Shown here: positions 5,450 to 12,010 of the stretch, piece after piece
Layout of the letters: each line of letters opens with the position of its first letter
Numbering within the stretch: position 1 is the stretch's first letter
NCBI GenBank assembly: GCA_015523085.1
Contig: WALA01000042.1
Location: 1-12,010, forward strand
Direction of reading: 5' to 3'
DNA: 12,010 nt
Source of the DNA: Candidatus Aenigmatarchaeota archaeon
GTDB taxonomy: Archaea; Aenigmatarchaeota; Aenigmatarchaeia; GW2011-AR5; WALA01
Translations under genes and position numbers: made by a program
Notes under the pieces: model-generated
The model's input: only the letters and a program-made list of their open reading frames with translations
The model's database searches: none
What the model was told of the DNA's origin: nothing

Positions 5450-8257
5450 ATGAATGCTGATGAAAACGAGCAGAAGATAAATGAATTTTGGATAAGCAAC
5501 AAAATTTACGAGAAAGTGAAACGCCTTCGCGAAAGCGGAAAGAAGTTCTACTTCCTCGATGGACCGCCGTACGCATCGGGCGCTATACACATCGGGACCG
5601 CGTGGAACAAGATACTCAAAGACGTTTACATAAGATTCTACCGAATGCTCGGCTACAACGTACGAGACCAGCCGGGATACGACACGCACGGCGTCCCAAT
5701 TGAAAACAAGGTTGAAAAGGCGCTCGGCTTCCACTCAAAGGGGGACATAGAAAAGTACGGCGTCGACAAGTTCATAAAGAAATGCCGTGAATTTGCGACA
5801 AAGTACATAGACGTGATGAACAACCAGTTCGCCGACCTCGGCGTCTGGATGGATTGGTCCCACCCGTACATGACGCTGACGAACGATTACATAGAAGGCG
5901 CGTGGCACACGTTCAAAAAGGCTTATGAGAAGGGATTCCTCTACAAGGACGTTTACCCCGTGCACATTTGCCCGCACTGCGAAACCGTCGTTGCTTACAA
6001 CGAAATAGAGTACAAAAAGCTGACAGACCCTGCGATATACGTCAAGTTCCCAATCGTCGGAAAGGAAAATGAATTCCTCGTCATATGGACGACAACACCT
6101 TGGACGCTACCGTCGAACACGGGCGTCATGGTGAATCCAAAAATAGAATACTGCAAGGTCAAAGTCGGTGATGAATTCTACATAATTGCAAAGCCGCTCG
6201 TTGAAACCGTGATGAGCAAGGTCGGCCGCGGGTACGAAATAGTCGAAACGTTTCCAGGGAAGGAGCTCGAAGGAGTTGAGTACAGAAGTCCGCTCGAAGA
6301 CATATGCGACCTTCAAAAGAACCTCAAGGGAGGACATCGGGTCGTCCTAAGCGAGCAGTACGTTTCTTCCGAAGACGGAACCGGCCTCGTTCATTGCGCG
6401 CCGGGCCACGGTCGCGAGGACTACAAGGTCGGAAAAGAGAACAACCTACCCGTTCTTTCGCCCGTTAACATAAACGGAACGTACACGGAAGAGTGCGGAA
6501 AATTCGCGGGGAAGTACGTGAAGTCAGTCGACAATGAGATAATAGAATACCTTGACCAAAGAGGTTACTTGCTCCACAAGGAAAGCGTGACGCACGATTA
6601 CCCCGTCTGCTGGAGGTGCAAGTCACCACTTATAATAATATCCATACCACAGTGGTTTTTCAAGGTCACGTCCATACGCGACAAGCTTTTGGAGGAGAAC
6701 GAAAAGGTTGATTGGCATCCGGCGTGGGCAAAGAAAAGGTTCGAGAATTGGATAATGTCCCTCGGCGATTGGCCGATATCGAGACAGCGCTACTGGGGAA
6801 TACCCATACCGATATGGGAATGCCCCAAGTGCGGAAACATAAAGGTCATCGGCTCGGTAGAGGAGCTCGGCGTCCACCTTGATGATTTACACAAGCCCGA
6901 GATAGACAACGTCACGATAAAATGCGACAAGTGCGGCGCGGAAATGAAGCGCGTTCCGGATGTCATGGACGTCTGGTTTGACTCGGGCGTCGCGTCGTGG
7001 GCAACGCTTGGATACCCGTCAAACAAGGAGGAGTTCGAAAAGTGGTGGCCCGCCGACTTGAACATAGAAGGCCCGGACCAGATACGCGGATGGTGGAACT
7101 CTCAGATGATAACGAGCGTCATGACGTTTGACAGAGCTCCGTTCAAAAGTGTTGTACTCCATGGGTTCATGCTCGACGCGCACGGAGTCAAAATGTCGAA
7201 GTCGCTCGGAAACAACGTGCGCCCCGAGGACATGATAAAGAAGTACGGGCGCGATGCACTGCGCGCGTACTTGCTCTCCATTCCGCCAGGAGAAAACATA
7301 TACTTCAACTGGACGGAGCTCGAGGAAATATACAAGTCGTTGAACATAATAAGAAACACGGAGCGCTTTGTGAGAACGTACGTTCCGAGCGCCGGATCAG
7401 AGAAGCTCGCAGTCGAGGACAAGTGGATACTCTCAAAGGTCTCCAAACTTTCAAAGGACGTTCGGGAAAGCCTCGAGAAGTTCAAGGTGAACAAGGCGAT
7501 GGAATTGATATTCTCATTCGCAGTAGACGAGTTTTCGCGTTGGTACATAAAGCTCATAAGGCCGCGCGTGAGGGAGACGTACACGGGCGATGACAAGGAA
7601 GGCGCGTACTTTACGCTGTACACTGTGCTTCGCGAACTCTCGAAGATTATGGCTCCCATGATGCCGTTCATATCCGAAGAGATTTACCAATCACTGAACG
7701 AGATAAAGATGGAAAAGGAGTCCGCCCACATGGAGGATTTCTCGGTGCTCAACTACGAAAACGATGAATTGGAGAAGAAAATGGAGATAGTCAAGGACAT
7801 TTTCGACGACGTCACGTCATTGAGGCAGGACAATGGGATAAAGTTGAGGTGGCCGCTGAAGAAAATCGTTATCGAAACCGATTCCGACTTGAGTGGAATG
7901 GAAGACGTGATAAAAAGGATATGCAACGCAGACGACGTCGAAATCGTCGGCAAGTTCGAAAACGGCGATATGAAAAAGCGCAGCTTCCTCTTCGGAAACG
8001 TGTACATCGACACGAACGTGGACATGGAAGACGCGTACGCCAAGGAGCTCACGCGACACATACAAAAGATGCGCAAGGAGCTCGGGCTCAACGTCTCGGA
8101 CAGAATTCGCCTTTACCTGAGCGACCAGAAGATAAAATCATTCGAAGGCAAGTTCAAGGATGCCGTCGGAGCTCAGGAAATAATTTACGGCGACAATGAC
8201 GGGCGCGAAGTGAAGATACTTGACGGCAAGGTAAAAATAAAAATCGAGAGGATTTGA
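5450..8257 (+). CDS. ileS: Isoleucyl-tRNA synthetase (archaeal type)
   Basis: The 935-residue class I enzyme charges tRNA-Ile with isoleucine. The adenylate-binding signature appears as HIGT (47-50) after GPPYASGAI, a form of HIGH that I recall from other IleRS sequences, and KMSKS is at 581-585. The CP1 editing domain shows TTPWTLPSNTGV (about 210-221) and GTGLVHCAPGHGREDY, used to hydrolyse mischarged Val-tRNA. Four Cys pairs (C174/C177, C387/C390, C458/C461, C492/C495) fit zinc knuckles. DVWFDSGVASW and the QIRGWWNSQM block before KMSKS are class Ia hallmarks specific to Ile/Val enzymes; the THGVPIE context supports Ile. The C-terminal part carries the anticodon-binding helical domain. At 935 residues it is about 100 shorter than many archaeal IleRS, the shortage being toward the C-terminal end. 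It abuts the next gene with zero spacing. Confidence 0.95.
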   Translation: MNADENEQKINEFWISNKIYEKVKRLRESGKKFYFLDGPPYASGAIHIGTAWNKILKDVYIRFYRMLGYNVRDQPGYDTHGVPIENKVEKALGFHSKGDIEKYGVDKFIKKCREFATKYIDVMNNQFADLGVWMDWSHPYMTLTNDYIEGAWHTFKKAYEKGFLYKDVYPVHICPHCETVVAYNEIEYKKLTDPAIYVKFPIVGKENEFLVIWTTTPWTLPSNTGVMVNPKIEYCKVKVGDEFYIIAKPLVETVMSKVGRGYEIVETFPGKELEGVEYRSPLEDICDLQKNLKGGHRVVLSEQYVSSEDGTGLVHCAPGHGREDYKVGKENNLPVLSPVNINGTYTEECGKFAGKYVKSVDNEIIEYLDQRGYLLHKESVTHDYPVCWRCKSPLIIISIPQWFFKVTSIRDKLLEENEKVDWHPAWAKKRFENWIMSLGDWPISRQRYWGIPIPIWECPKCGNIKVIGSVEELGVHLDDLHKPEIDNVTIKCDKCGAEMKRVPDVMDVWFDSGVASWATLGYPSNKEEFEKWWPADLNIEGPDQIRGWWNSQMITSVMTFDRAPFKSVVLHGFMLDAHGVKMSKSLGNNVRPEDMIKKYGRDALRAYLLSIPPGENIYFNWTELEEIYKSLNIIRNTERFVRTYVPSAGSEKLAVEDKWILSKVSKLSKDVRESLEKFKVNKAMELIFSFAVDEFSRWYIKLIRPRVRETYTGDDKEGAYFTLYTVLRELSKIMAPMMPFISEEIYQSLNEIKMEKESAHMEDFSVLNYENDELEKKMEIVKDIFDDVTSLRQDNGIKLRWPLKKIVIETDSDLSGMEDVIKRICNADDVEIVGKFENGDMKKRSFLFGNVYIDTNVDMEDAYAKELTRHIQKMRKELGLNVSDRIRLYLSDQKIKSFEGKFKDAVGAQEIIYGDNDGREVKILDGKVKIKIERI

Positions 8258-8815
8258 ATGTTTGAGAAATACGTGAAAATGATAAAAGACGAGCAGTTGA
8301 GGAAGAAGGTCGAGACGTTCATAAAAAAACTTCCCGTAAGCAACAAAGATTTCAAGAAGTACAGAAGAACGGACATAGAGCGCACACCGGGAGGTCCGGA
8401 GAGCTTTCACCACGGGTACAAAGGCGGCTTGAAGAAGCACACGGAGTCCGTAACATCACTTGCGATAAGCATAGCAAAATCGCTCAAAAAATCCTATCCG
8501 AATTTGAAGATAAACATGGACGTTCTCATAGCATCCGCGCTGCTCCACGACATAATGAAGGTCCACACGTTTTACATGACGAAGGACGGTGTCAGGCACT
8601 CGGGCGTCCTGCTCGACCACGGAATATGGGCGGCGGCGGAGTTGTACGCTCACGGATTTCCGGAGGAAGTGATACATTGCGTCGCGTCGCACGGCGGAAG
8701 CGAAATAAACCCGCCCCTGACAATCGAGGCGAACATACTCAGATACGCCGACATGATTGACACCGAGACGGACATCTTCATGAGTCAAAGCATAATAAGA
8801 GAGCTGATGAAATGA
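8258..8815 (+). CDS. HD-domain metal-dependent phosphohydrolase
   Basis: This 185-residue soluble protein carries the full HD superfamily signature: H51-H52 in FHHGYKGGLKKH with H61, the H97-D98 pair in LLHDIMKV, D120-H121, H145 in ASHGG, and D165/D168 in RYADMID. Such enzymes bind one or two metals and hydrolyse phosphoesters. The HHGYKGGLKKHTESV block followed by LLHDI resembles the HD domain of YhaM-type 3'-5' exoribonucleases; the archaeal cyclic phosphodiesterase MptB of the tetrahydromethanopterin pathway is another HD enzyme that could be related. The substrate cannot be read from the sequence. Its ATG directly follows the ileS stop, with GAGG at 8248-8251 inside ileS as ribosome-binding site, and its end overlaps the DHH gene by 4 nt (ATGA), so the three genes are likely co-translated. 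Confidence 0.85.
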   Translation: MFEKYVKMIKDEQLRKKVETFIKKLPVSNKDFKKYRRTDIERTPGGPESFHHGYKGGLKKHTESVTSLAISIAKSLKKSYPNLKINMDVLIASALLHDIMKVHTFYMTKDGVRHSGVLLDHGIWAAAELYAHGFPEEVIHCVASHGGSEINPPLTIEANILRYADMIDTETDIFMSQSIIRELMK

Positions 8816-9885
8816 GAAAGGTCATAGAGTACCTGAAGAAGATAAAGAAAAACGATAACGTAGTCATAATATTTCACAACGACGGAGATGGAATATGCTC
8901 TGCGACTCTTCTCAACAAATTTCTAATCAAGTGGCGTGGACGTCCGGCTGACATGGTTATCCATCAGCCAATGCCACCGAGCAAAAACCTCATAGAGAGA
9001 GTGAAGACGACCATACCGACAAAAATAATATTCACGGACCTTGCTGTCGACCAAAACGTGAACTTCATCAAGAAGTTTGAGGCGATAGCCCCGGTCCTCA
9101 TAATAGACCATCACGAAATATCAAACAAGATTTCATCGAAACGCGTGACTTATTACAACCCGAGAATGTTCAACAAAAAAGTCTACAAGTCGGCAACGTA
9201 CTTGAACTACAAAATACTCTCCAACCTCGTTGATATGGACGACTCCCTGTGGATAGCCGCCATAGGAATAATATCCGATTACGACATAACGTACTCAAAA
9301 GATGTTCTAAGAAAGGCAAAGAAAAAATACCCTGACTACATAGGGAAGATAGACCAGAAAAGTGTCTTCCTCTCAACGTTTGGCCAGATATCCAACATGA
9401 TAGCGGCGGCAAAGGCCACAAAGGAGTTCACATGCGAGCACATGGTTAGGATATTCACGGAGCTCAGCGATGTCGAAGATTTCTTCAAGGGAAAGTACGC
9501 AAACAGGTTCATGAAGGCATATCAAAAGATACAAAACGAGATGGAGCGCCTCAAGATAGATGTTGAAAAGTCATCGAAGGTTTTTGGGAACGTCGTATTC
9601 TACGAATTCAACTCCAAGTACAACTTCCGCTCACCACTCTCGTCCGTGCTGAGCGACAGGTATCCCAACAAAGTCGTAGTCGTTTGGGAGAAGTCAAAGG
9701 GGCGCGTGAAACTCTCCGTGCGCACAAAGTCGCAGAAGTACAACGTTGGGAAAATAATAAAATCACTCGCAAAGGACATGAAGAACGCAAGCGCTGGTGG
9801 GCATCCTGCCGCTGGCGGTGCGACAATACCGGAAAAGTACTGGGACGAGTTCAAGGAGAATTTGATAAGCACTATAAACGCTTAG
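8812..9885 (+). CDS. DHH/DHHA1 family phosphoesterase (RecJ/NrnA-like)
   Basis: The 357-residue protein has the DHH phosphoesterase core and a DHHA1 substrate-binding domain. Motif I is H22-N-D24-G-D26-G, motif II includes D76 (FTDLAVD), motif III is D99-H100-H101 and motif IV D156-Y-D158; these ligate two metal ions. GGHPAAGG at 329-336 is the DHHA1 nucleic-acid or nucleotide binding loop. Members include RecJ single-strand DNA exonuclease, oligoribonuclease NrnA and cyclic-dinucleotide phosphodiesterases; archaeal RecJ-like proteins (GAN and others) act with GINS or in RNA decay. The length is shorter than GAN/RecJ and near NrnA size, so a short-oligonucleotide nuclease is as likely as a repair nuclease. 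It starts in ATGA overlap with the HD gene, with TGAT three bases before the ATG, and its last 14 bases overlap the end of the convergent fibrillarin gene. Confidence 0.88.
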   Translation: MRKVIEYLKKIKKNDNVVIIFHNDGDGICSATLLNKFLIKWRGRPADMVIHQPMPPSKNLIERVKTTIPTKIIFTDLAVDQNVNFIKKFEAIAPVLIIDHHEISNKISSKRVTYYNPRMFNKKVYKSATYLNYKILSNLVDMDDSLWIAAIGIISDYDITYSKDVLRKAKKKYPDYIGKIDQKSVFLSTFGQISNMIAAAKATKEFTCEHMVRIFTELSDVEDFFKGKYANRFMKAYQKIQNEMERLKIDVEKSSKVFGNVVFYEFNSKYNFRSPLSSVLSDRYPNKVVVVWEKSKGRVKLSVRTKSQKYNVGKIIKSLAKDMKNASAGGHPAAGGATIPEKYWDEFKENLISTINA

Positions 9886-10522
9886 CCACTATGAAGCAAT
9901 GGTCCTTCTCATACGGGTCGAGTTTCACCCAATCAACTATTTCGAATCCGTTTTTCTTCAAAATTTCGATTTGCTCCTTGTAAACATCATCGGGCTTTTT
10001 CGTTACATCTATGCTCTGCGATTTTATCGCTATCATTATGTACTTGGCTTTGAAGTAGTTTGCGTTGTCGATGGATATCCTTGTTTGATCCGGCTGCGCA
10101 ACGTCGCAATAAACGACTTCAACATTTTCAACCCAATAATATTCATTCGGCTTCCTTGCATCGGCAAGTATGGGGACTATGTTATTGCGCACTGACGCAA
10201 CGGGGAATATGTTTTTCAGCACGCGCTTTGCGAATTCAACTGCGTATATGATTCCCTTCTTTTCAACTATGTCGGATACGTGGCTAACCGTTGTTCCCGT
10301 GGACGCTCCAAGGTAGAGGACCTTCGTTCCTCTCTTTATGGGAACTTCTTTTATCCCGTTTGCTACGGCGGCCGAGAGCTTTGATTTTGTCTTGTCCCAT
10401 TCCCTGTATTCAACCCCACCGACGTTGACCAGGCGCTCCGTGTAAACCTTTCGTCCGGGAGCAAGGTTCTTCGTGTAAATTTTGCTTCCGTCCTTGAATA
10501 TGTTGTCGAATATTTCTTTCAT
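9872..10522 (-). CDS. flpA: Fibrillarin, box C/D RNP 2'-O-methyltransferase
   Basis: This 216-residue SAM-dependent methyltransferase is the catalytic subunit of the archaeal box C/D ribonucleoprotein, which methylates rRNA and tRNA riboses under guide-RNA control. The N-terminal part shows the archaeal pattern SKIYTKNLAPGRKVY, then YREWDKTKSKLSAAV (around 39-53) leading to the SAM-binding loop YLGASTGTTVSHVSDIV (70-86). The later blocks VVYCDVAQPDQ, IMIAIKSQSID and YEKDHCFIVAKRL supply the Asp, Lys and His of the fibrillarin catalytic Lys-Asp-Lys-His set. It is about full archaeal length and lacks the Gly/Arg-rich region of eukaryotic fibrillarin. The ATG at 10522 lies in a 4-nt overlap with the end of nop5 and has GGTGAT at 10526-10531, three bases upstream, so it is coupled to its protein partner Nop5. 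Confidence 0.96.
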   Translation of the reverse strand: MKEIFDNIFKDGSKIYTKNLAPGRKVYTERLVNVGGVEYREWDKTKSKLSAAVANGIKEVPIKRGTKVLYLGASTGTTVSHVSDIVEKKGIIYAVEFAKRVLKNIFPVASVRNNIVPILADARKPNEYYWVENVEVVYCDVAQPDQTRISIDNANYFKAKYIMIAIKSQSIDVTKKPDDVYKEQIEILKKNGFEIVDWVKLDPYEKDHCFIVAKRL

Positions 10523-11463
10523 TCCATCACCGAGTTGATTTCCCTTTCAAACGATTTTATGAGCTCCGTGTCCAAGCGCTTCGAGTAGTAGTCCACCTTT
10601 GCCGCAATGGCAAGCTTCGATGATATGATTCTCGCGAGCTTCCCATGCGAGCTCTTCTTCGCCCTCTGAATGTAGGGGGAAAAATAAATTATTCCATACT
10701 TCGGCGGGCGACCGCGCTTCTTCCCCTTGAGGAATCTGAAAAGTGCCTTCTCCGCCCCAAGAAGCTGTATGGTCGATGACGACATCGAAGCGATTTTTTT
10801 CAGCGAACCCGCCTTCGAGATGAGGCGCGCCGCTATGAGCGGTCCGACGATTTTCGACATGTTCGGCGCTATGTCCGACGCCACGGATTTTATGTACCTT
10901 TCAAGCGATTTTAGGTATTTCACATTTTCATTGACCACGTTGGCATAATCGGAAAGCGCCTTCAAGTCCTCTTCCGATATGTCTATGCCCACGGAGCCGC
11001 GGTAGTTTGGAAAGTTCTCGCGCCGCCCGTACTCTGCAAACATCTTGACGGCCTTGAGTGGCTCCTCCCTGAGCTCAGGATAATACGGGACGACCCACTC
11101 GTAAAAGTGCTCGGCCATGACATTGACCTCTTTCTGAAGGTCCTCGTACGTCCGAACTGCCTGGACGAGAAGGGAATCGCGATTCGCCTCCTGTTTCATC
11201 CTGTGCTTCGACCACTCTATTCCAAATATCGTGAGGTACTTGTTGAGCTCCTCATCGCTCGTGAATTTCAGGGTGGCGAGCTCCCTCATCTTCTCCCTGT
11301 AGAATGATTTGGCGAGCTCATCCTCGACCATCTCGTAGTCGAGCTCCAGGCGAGCGCTCAGAAAATCGCGGAAGCTGTCGAATATCTTGTACATTATGAG
11401 CGTTCCGTCATCGTCGAATGCGAATATGCCAAGTGGGCCGCGGACAACGTGTGCTGTTTTCAT
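10519..11463 (-). CDS. nop5: Nop5 (Nop56/58-like) box C/D RNP scaffold protein
   Basis: Nop5 joins fibrillarin, L7Ae and the guide RNA in the box C/D methylation complex. Residues 1-115 form the N-terminal fibrillarin-binding domain (GPLGIFAFDDDG at 9-20). The region about 115-200 matches the helical coiled-coil dimerisation part (YEWVVPYYPEL, GVDISEEDLKAL-like segment at 158-170). The C-terminal Nop RNA-binding domain spans about 200-300, with APNMSKIVGPLIAARLI (199-215), LGAEKALFRFL (235-245), PPKYGIIYFSP (253-263) and SHGKLARIISSKLAIAAKVDYY. At 314 residues it ends soon after the Nop domain and lacks the lysine-rich tail found in many homologues, so it is compact but complete. It is the first gene of a two-gene operon with flpA and is transcribed divergently from rps17e; GTGAT at 11467-11471 lies three bases before ATG. 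Confidence 0.95.
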   Translation of the reverse strand: MKTAHVVRGPLGIFAFDDDGTLIMYKIFDSFRDFLSARLELDYEMVEDELAKSFYREKMRELATLKFTSDEELNKYLTIFGIEWSKHRMKQEANRDSLLVQAVRTYEDLQKEVNVMAEHFYEWVVPYYPELREEPLKAVKMFAEYGRRENFPNYRGSVGIDISEEDLKALSDYANVVNENVKYLKSLERYIKSVASDIAPNMSKIVGPLIAARLISKAGSLKKIASMSSSTIQLLGAEKALFRFLKGKKRGRPPKYGIIYFSPYIQRAKKSSHGKLARIISSKLAIAAKVDYYSKRLDTELIKSFEREINSVME

Positions 11464-11534
11464 ACTATCACTTTTCGCTGAAAGGTTTAAAAAACGTTTA
11501 AAAACCTTAGCGTATAAGAAATTTAAGTGATGTT
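11464..11534. promoter_or_regulatory. 71-bp divergent, nearly symmetric promoter for nop5-flpA and rps17e
   Basis: Two A/T-rich boxes face opposite ways. CGTTTAAAA (11495-11503) would serve rps17e, giving a leader of about 10 nt, and the minus-strand GTTTTTTAAACC (11484-11495) would serve nop5 with a nearly leaderless start. They sit inside an inverted repeat: CGCT (11476-11479) and AAGGTTT (11482-11488) on the left pair with AAACCTT (11502-11508) and AGCG (11509-11512) on the right, with the palindrome AAACGTTT (11492-11499) at the centre. Both genes have GTGAT three bases before ATG (11467-11471 minus strand, 11527-11531 plus strand). A single operator or shared basal-factor site could thus control both directions. 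Confidence 0.6.
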
Positions 11535-11735
11535 ATGGGACGAATAAAGACGAAGGACATCAAGACAATCGGGCGCGAGCTCGTCGAGAAATTCCCGGAC
11601 AAGTTCAACATAAACTTCGACTACAACAAGCGCGTCCTCGATGACTTGAAGATTTTCAACAGCAAGAGGATGCGAAACAAGGTCGCGGGATTCATAGTCC
11701 GACTTATGCGCCAGGAAGAAAGGGAGAACAACTAA
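11535..11735 (+). CDS. rps17e: 30S ribosomal protein S17e
   Basis: The 66-residue basic protein matches archaeal S17e in length and sequence: MGRIKTKDIKTIGREL at the start, then a KFNINFDYNKRVLDDL core and SKRMRNKVAGFIVRLM near the end. S17e is a small-subunit protein present in archaea and eukaryotes but not bacteria, which is direct support for the archaeal origin. The ATG at 11535 is preceded by GTGAT and GTT. It is divergent from nop5, linking ribosome assembly and rRNA modification through a shared promoter, and is followed by a hairpin array with no gene. Confidence 0.95.
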   Translation: MGRIKTKDIKTIGRELVEKFPDKFNINFDYNKRVLDDLKIFNSKRMRNKVAGFIVRLMRQEERENN

Positions 11736-12010
11736 ACGTTTGATTCGATTTCTTATTCGATTGAAGCGCTGCTCAAGTTATTTCATTCTAAATATTTGAA
11801 GGGATCTTTCCGCTAGAGAAAAGCTCTTCTTAGAAAGAAGAGCTTTAGCAGAAGAAACAAAATGGTTTCTTTTTTCAATGGATCGAAGCCCTCTTAAGAA
11901 GAGGCTTTAGCAAAACCCTTTCTTAAAAGAAAGTGTTTTATCCGAGAAACCTTCTTAAAAAGAAGGTTTCATCCAAGAATCTTCAAGGGCTTTATCCGAA
12001 ACTCTTATTG
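11736..12010. other. Gene-free region after rps17e with direct repeats and a hairpin train
   Basis: No open frame of note is found on either strand. The first part carries two exact copies of ATTCGATT (11743-11750 and 11755-11762, 12 bp apart) and the palindrome AGCGCT (11765-11770). From 11820 onward the sequence becomes a succession of hairpins, and related linker sequence continues to the right edge. If transcribed from rps17e, it would form a long structured 3' region. Confidence 0.7.
11820..11970. repeat. Array of at least five hairpins, about 28-36 nt centre to centre
   Basis: H1: 12-bp arms 11820-11831 and 11835-11846, exact. H2: 7-bp arms 11852-11858 and 11865-11871. H3: 11886-11895 with 11899-11907, 9 bp with one bulged C. 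H4: 13-nt arms 11912-11924 and 11927-11939, one mismatch. H5: 11-bp arms 11946-11956 and 11960-11970, exact. Centres fall near 11833, 11862, 11897, 11926 and 11958. H1, H3, H4 and H5 share an inner core of CTT(A)n(G)AAG type, while outer arm sequences differ (AAAGC, AAGCC, AAAACC, GAAACC) and remain paired. Linkers after the right arms are alike: TTTAGCA after H1 and H3, TTTATCC or TTTCATCC after H4 and H5, and again TTTATCCGA at 11991-11999. It does not look like a known insertion sequence or CRISPR. Confidence 0.75.

Noticed and set aside
5588..5599. HIGT instead of HIGH as a sign of a broken IleRS
   Set aside because: I recall this variant from other IleRS sequences; KMSKS, editing motifs and all Cys pairs are intact.
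7102..7671. Minus-strand open frame (189 codons) opposite ileS
   Set aside because: It is a shadow of the ileS catalytic region, which contains KMSKS; the antisense product has no recognisable motif.
10519..11463. Nop5 truncated by a frameshift
   Set aside because: Although short (314 aa), all three domains are present and the stop is in a typical 4-nt overlap with flpA; only the non-essential lysine-rich tail is missing.
11820..11970. A set of ordinary intrinsic terminators after rps17e
   Set aside because: Hairpins are not followed by clear long T runs (only H2 has one), five in a row is excessive, and archaea generally end transcription on T tracts without hairpins.
11820..12010. CRISPR array
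   Set aside because: Repeats are not identical, there are no uniform 30-40-base unique spacers, and the arms vary while keeping base pairing, the opposite of CRISPR behaviour.

Overview
The window is a compact archaeal chromosome segment. The archaeal origin rests on the gene set (fibrillarin plus Nop5, ribosomal protein S17e, aMBF1, an archaeal-type IleRS), on TATA-like boxes about 25 bp before starts, and on GGTGAT/GGAGG Shine-Dalgarno sequences. Tight packing (4-nt, 7-nt and 0-nt junctions) and a fairly short Nop5 and IleRS would suit a small-genome lineage such as DPANN, but the sequence alone does not fix the phylum.

Layout. (1) 1-437: the C-terminal part of a visibly A/T-rich gene resembling the Nmad3 (nucleotide modification associated domain 3) family, cut by the left edge and unlike its neighbours in composition. 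(2) 502-1644: a cation/proton antiporter, convergent with (3) 1645-2205: the transcription coactivator aMBF1; their stop codons abut in the palindrome TGATCA. (4) 2206-2585: a 380-bp A/T-rich regulatory region holding a 12-bp inverted repeat, a TATA box and two NrdR-box-like sites 31 bp apart, followed by (5) nrdD-nrdG, the anaerobic (class III) ribonucleotide reductase and its radical-SAM activase. (6) 5450-9885: an operon-like run of ileS, an HD-domain phosphohydrolase and a DHH/DHHA1 phosphoesterase. (7) 9872-11463 on the minus strand: nop5 then fibrillarin, the protein core of the box C/D RNA-guided 2'-O-methyltransferase. (8) 11535-11735: rps17e, divergent from nop5 across a 71-bp nearly symmetric promoter. 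(9) 11736-12010: no gene, but a train of hairpins about 28-36 nt apart whose arms differ in sequence while staying paired, close to the right edge.

Themes. Most of the window is housekeeping: translation (ileS, rps17e), RNA modification (nop5, flpA), transcription (aMBF1) and dNTP synthesis (nrdDG). The two least ordinary signals are the bacterial-style tandem NrdR-box arrangement in front of an archaeal nrdDG operon and the covarying hairpin array after rps17e. The Nmad3-like fragment may be the end of an acquired DNA-modification island lying to the left.
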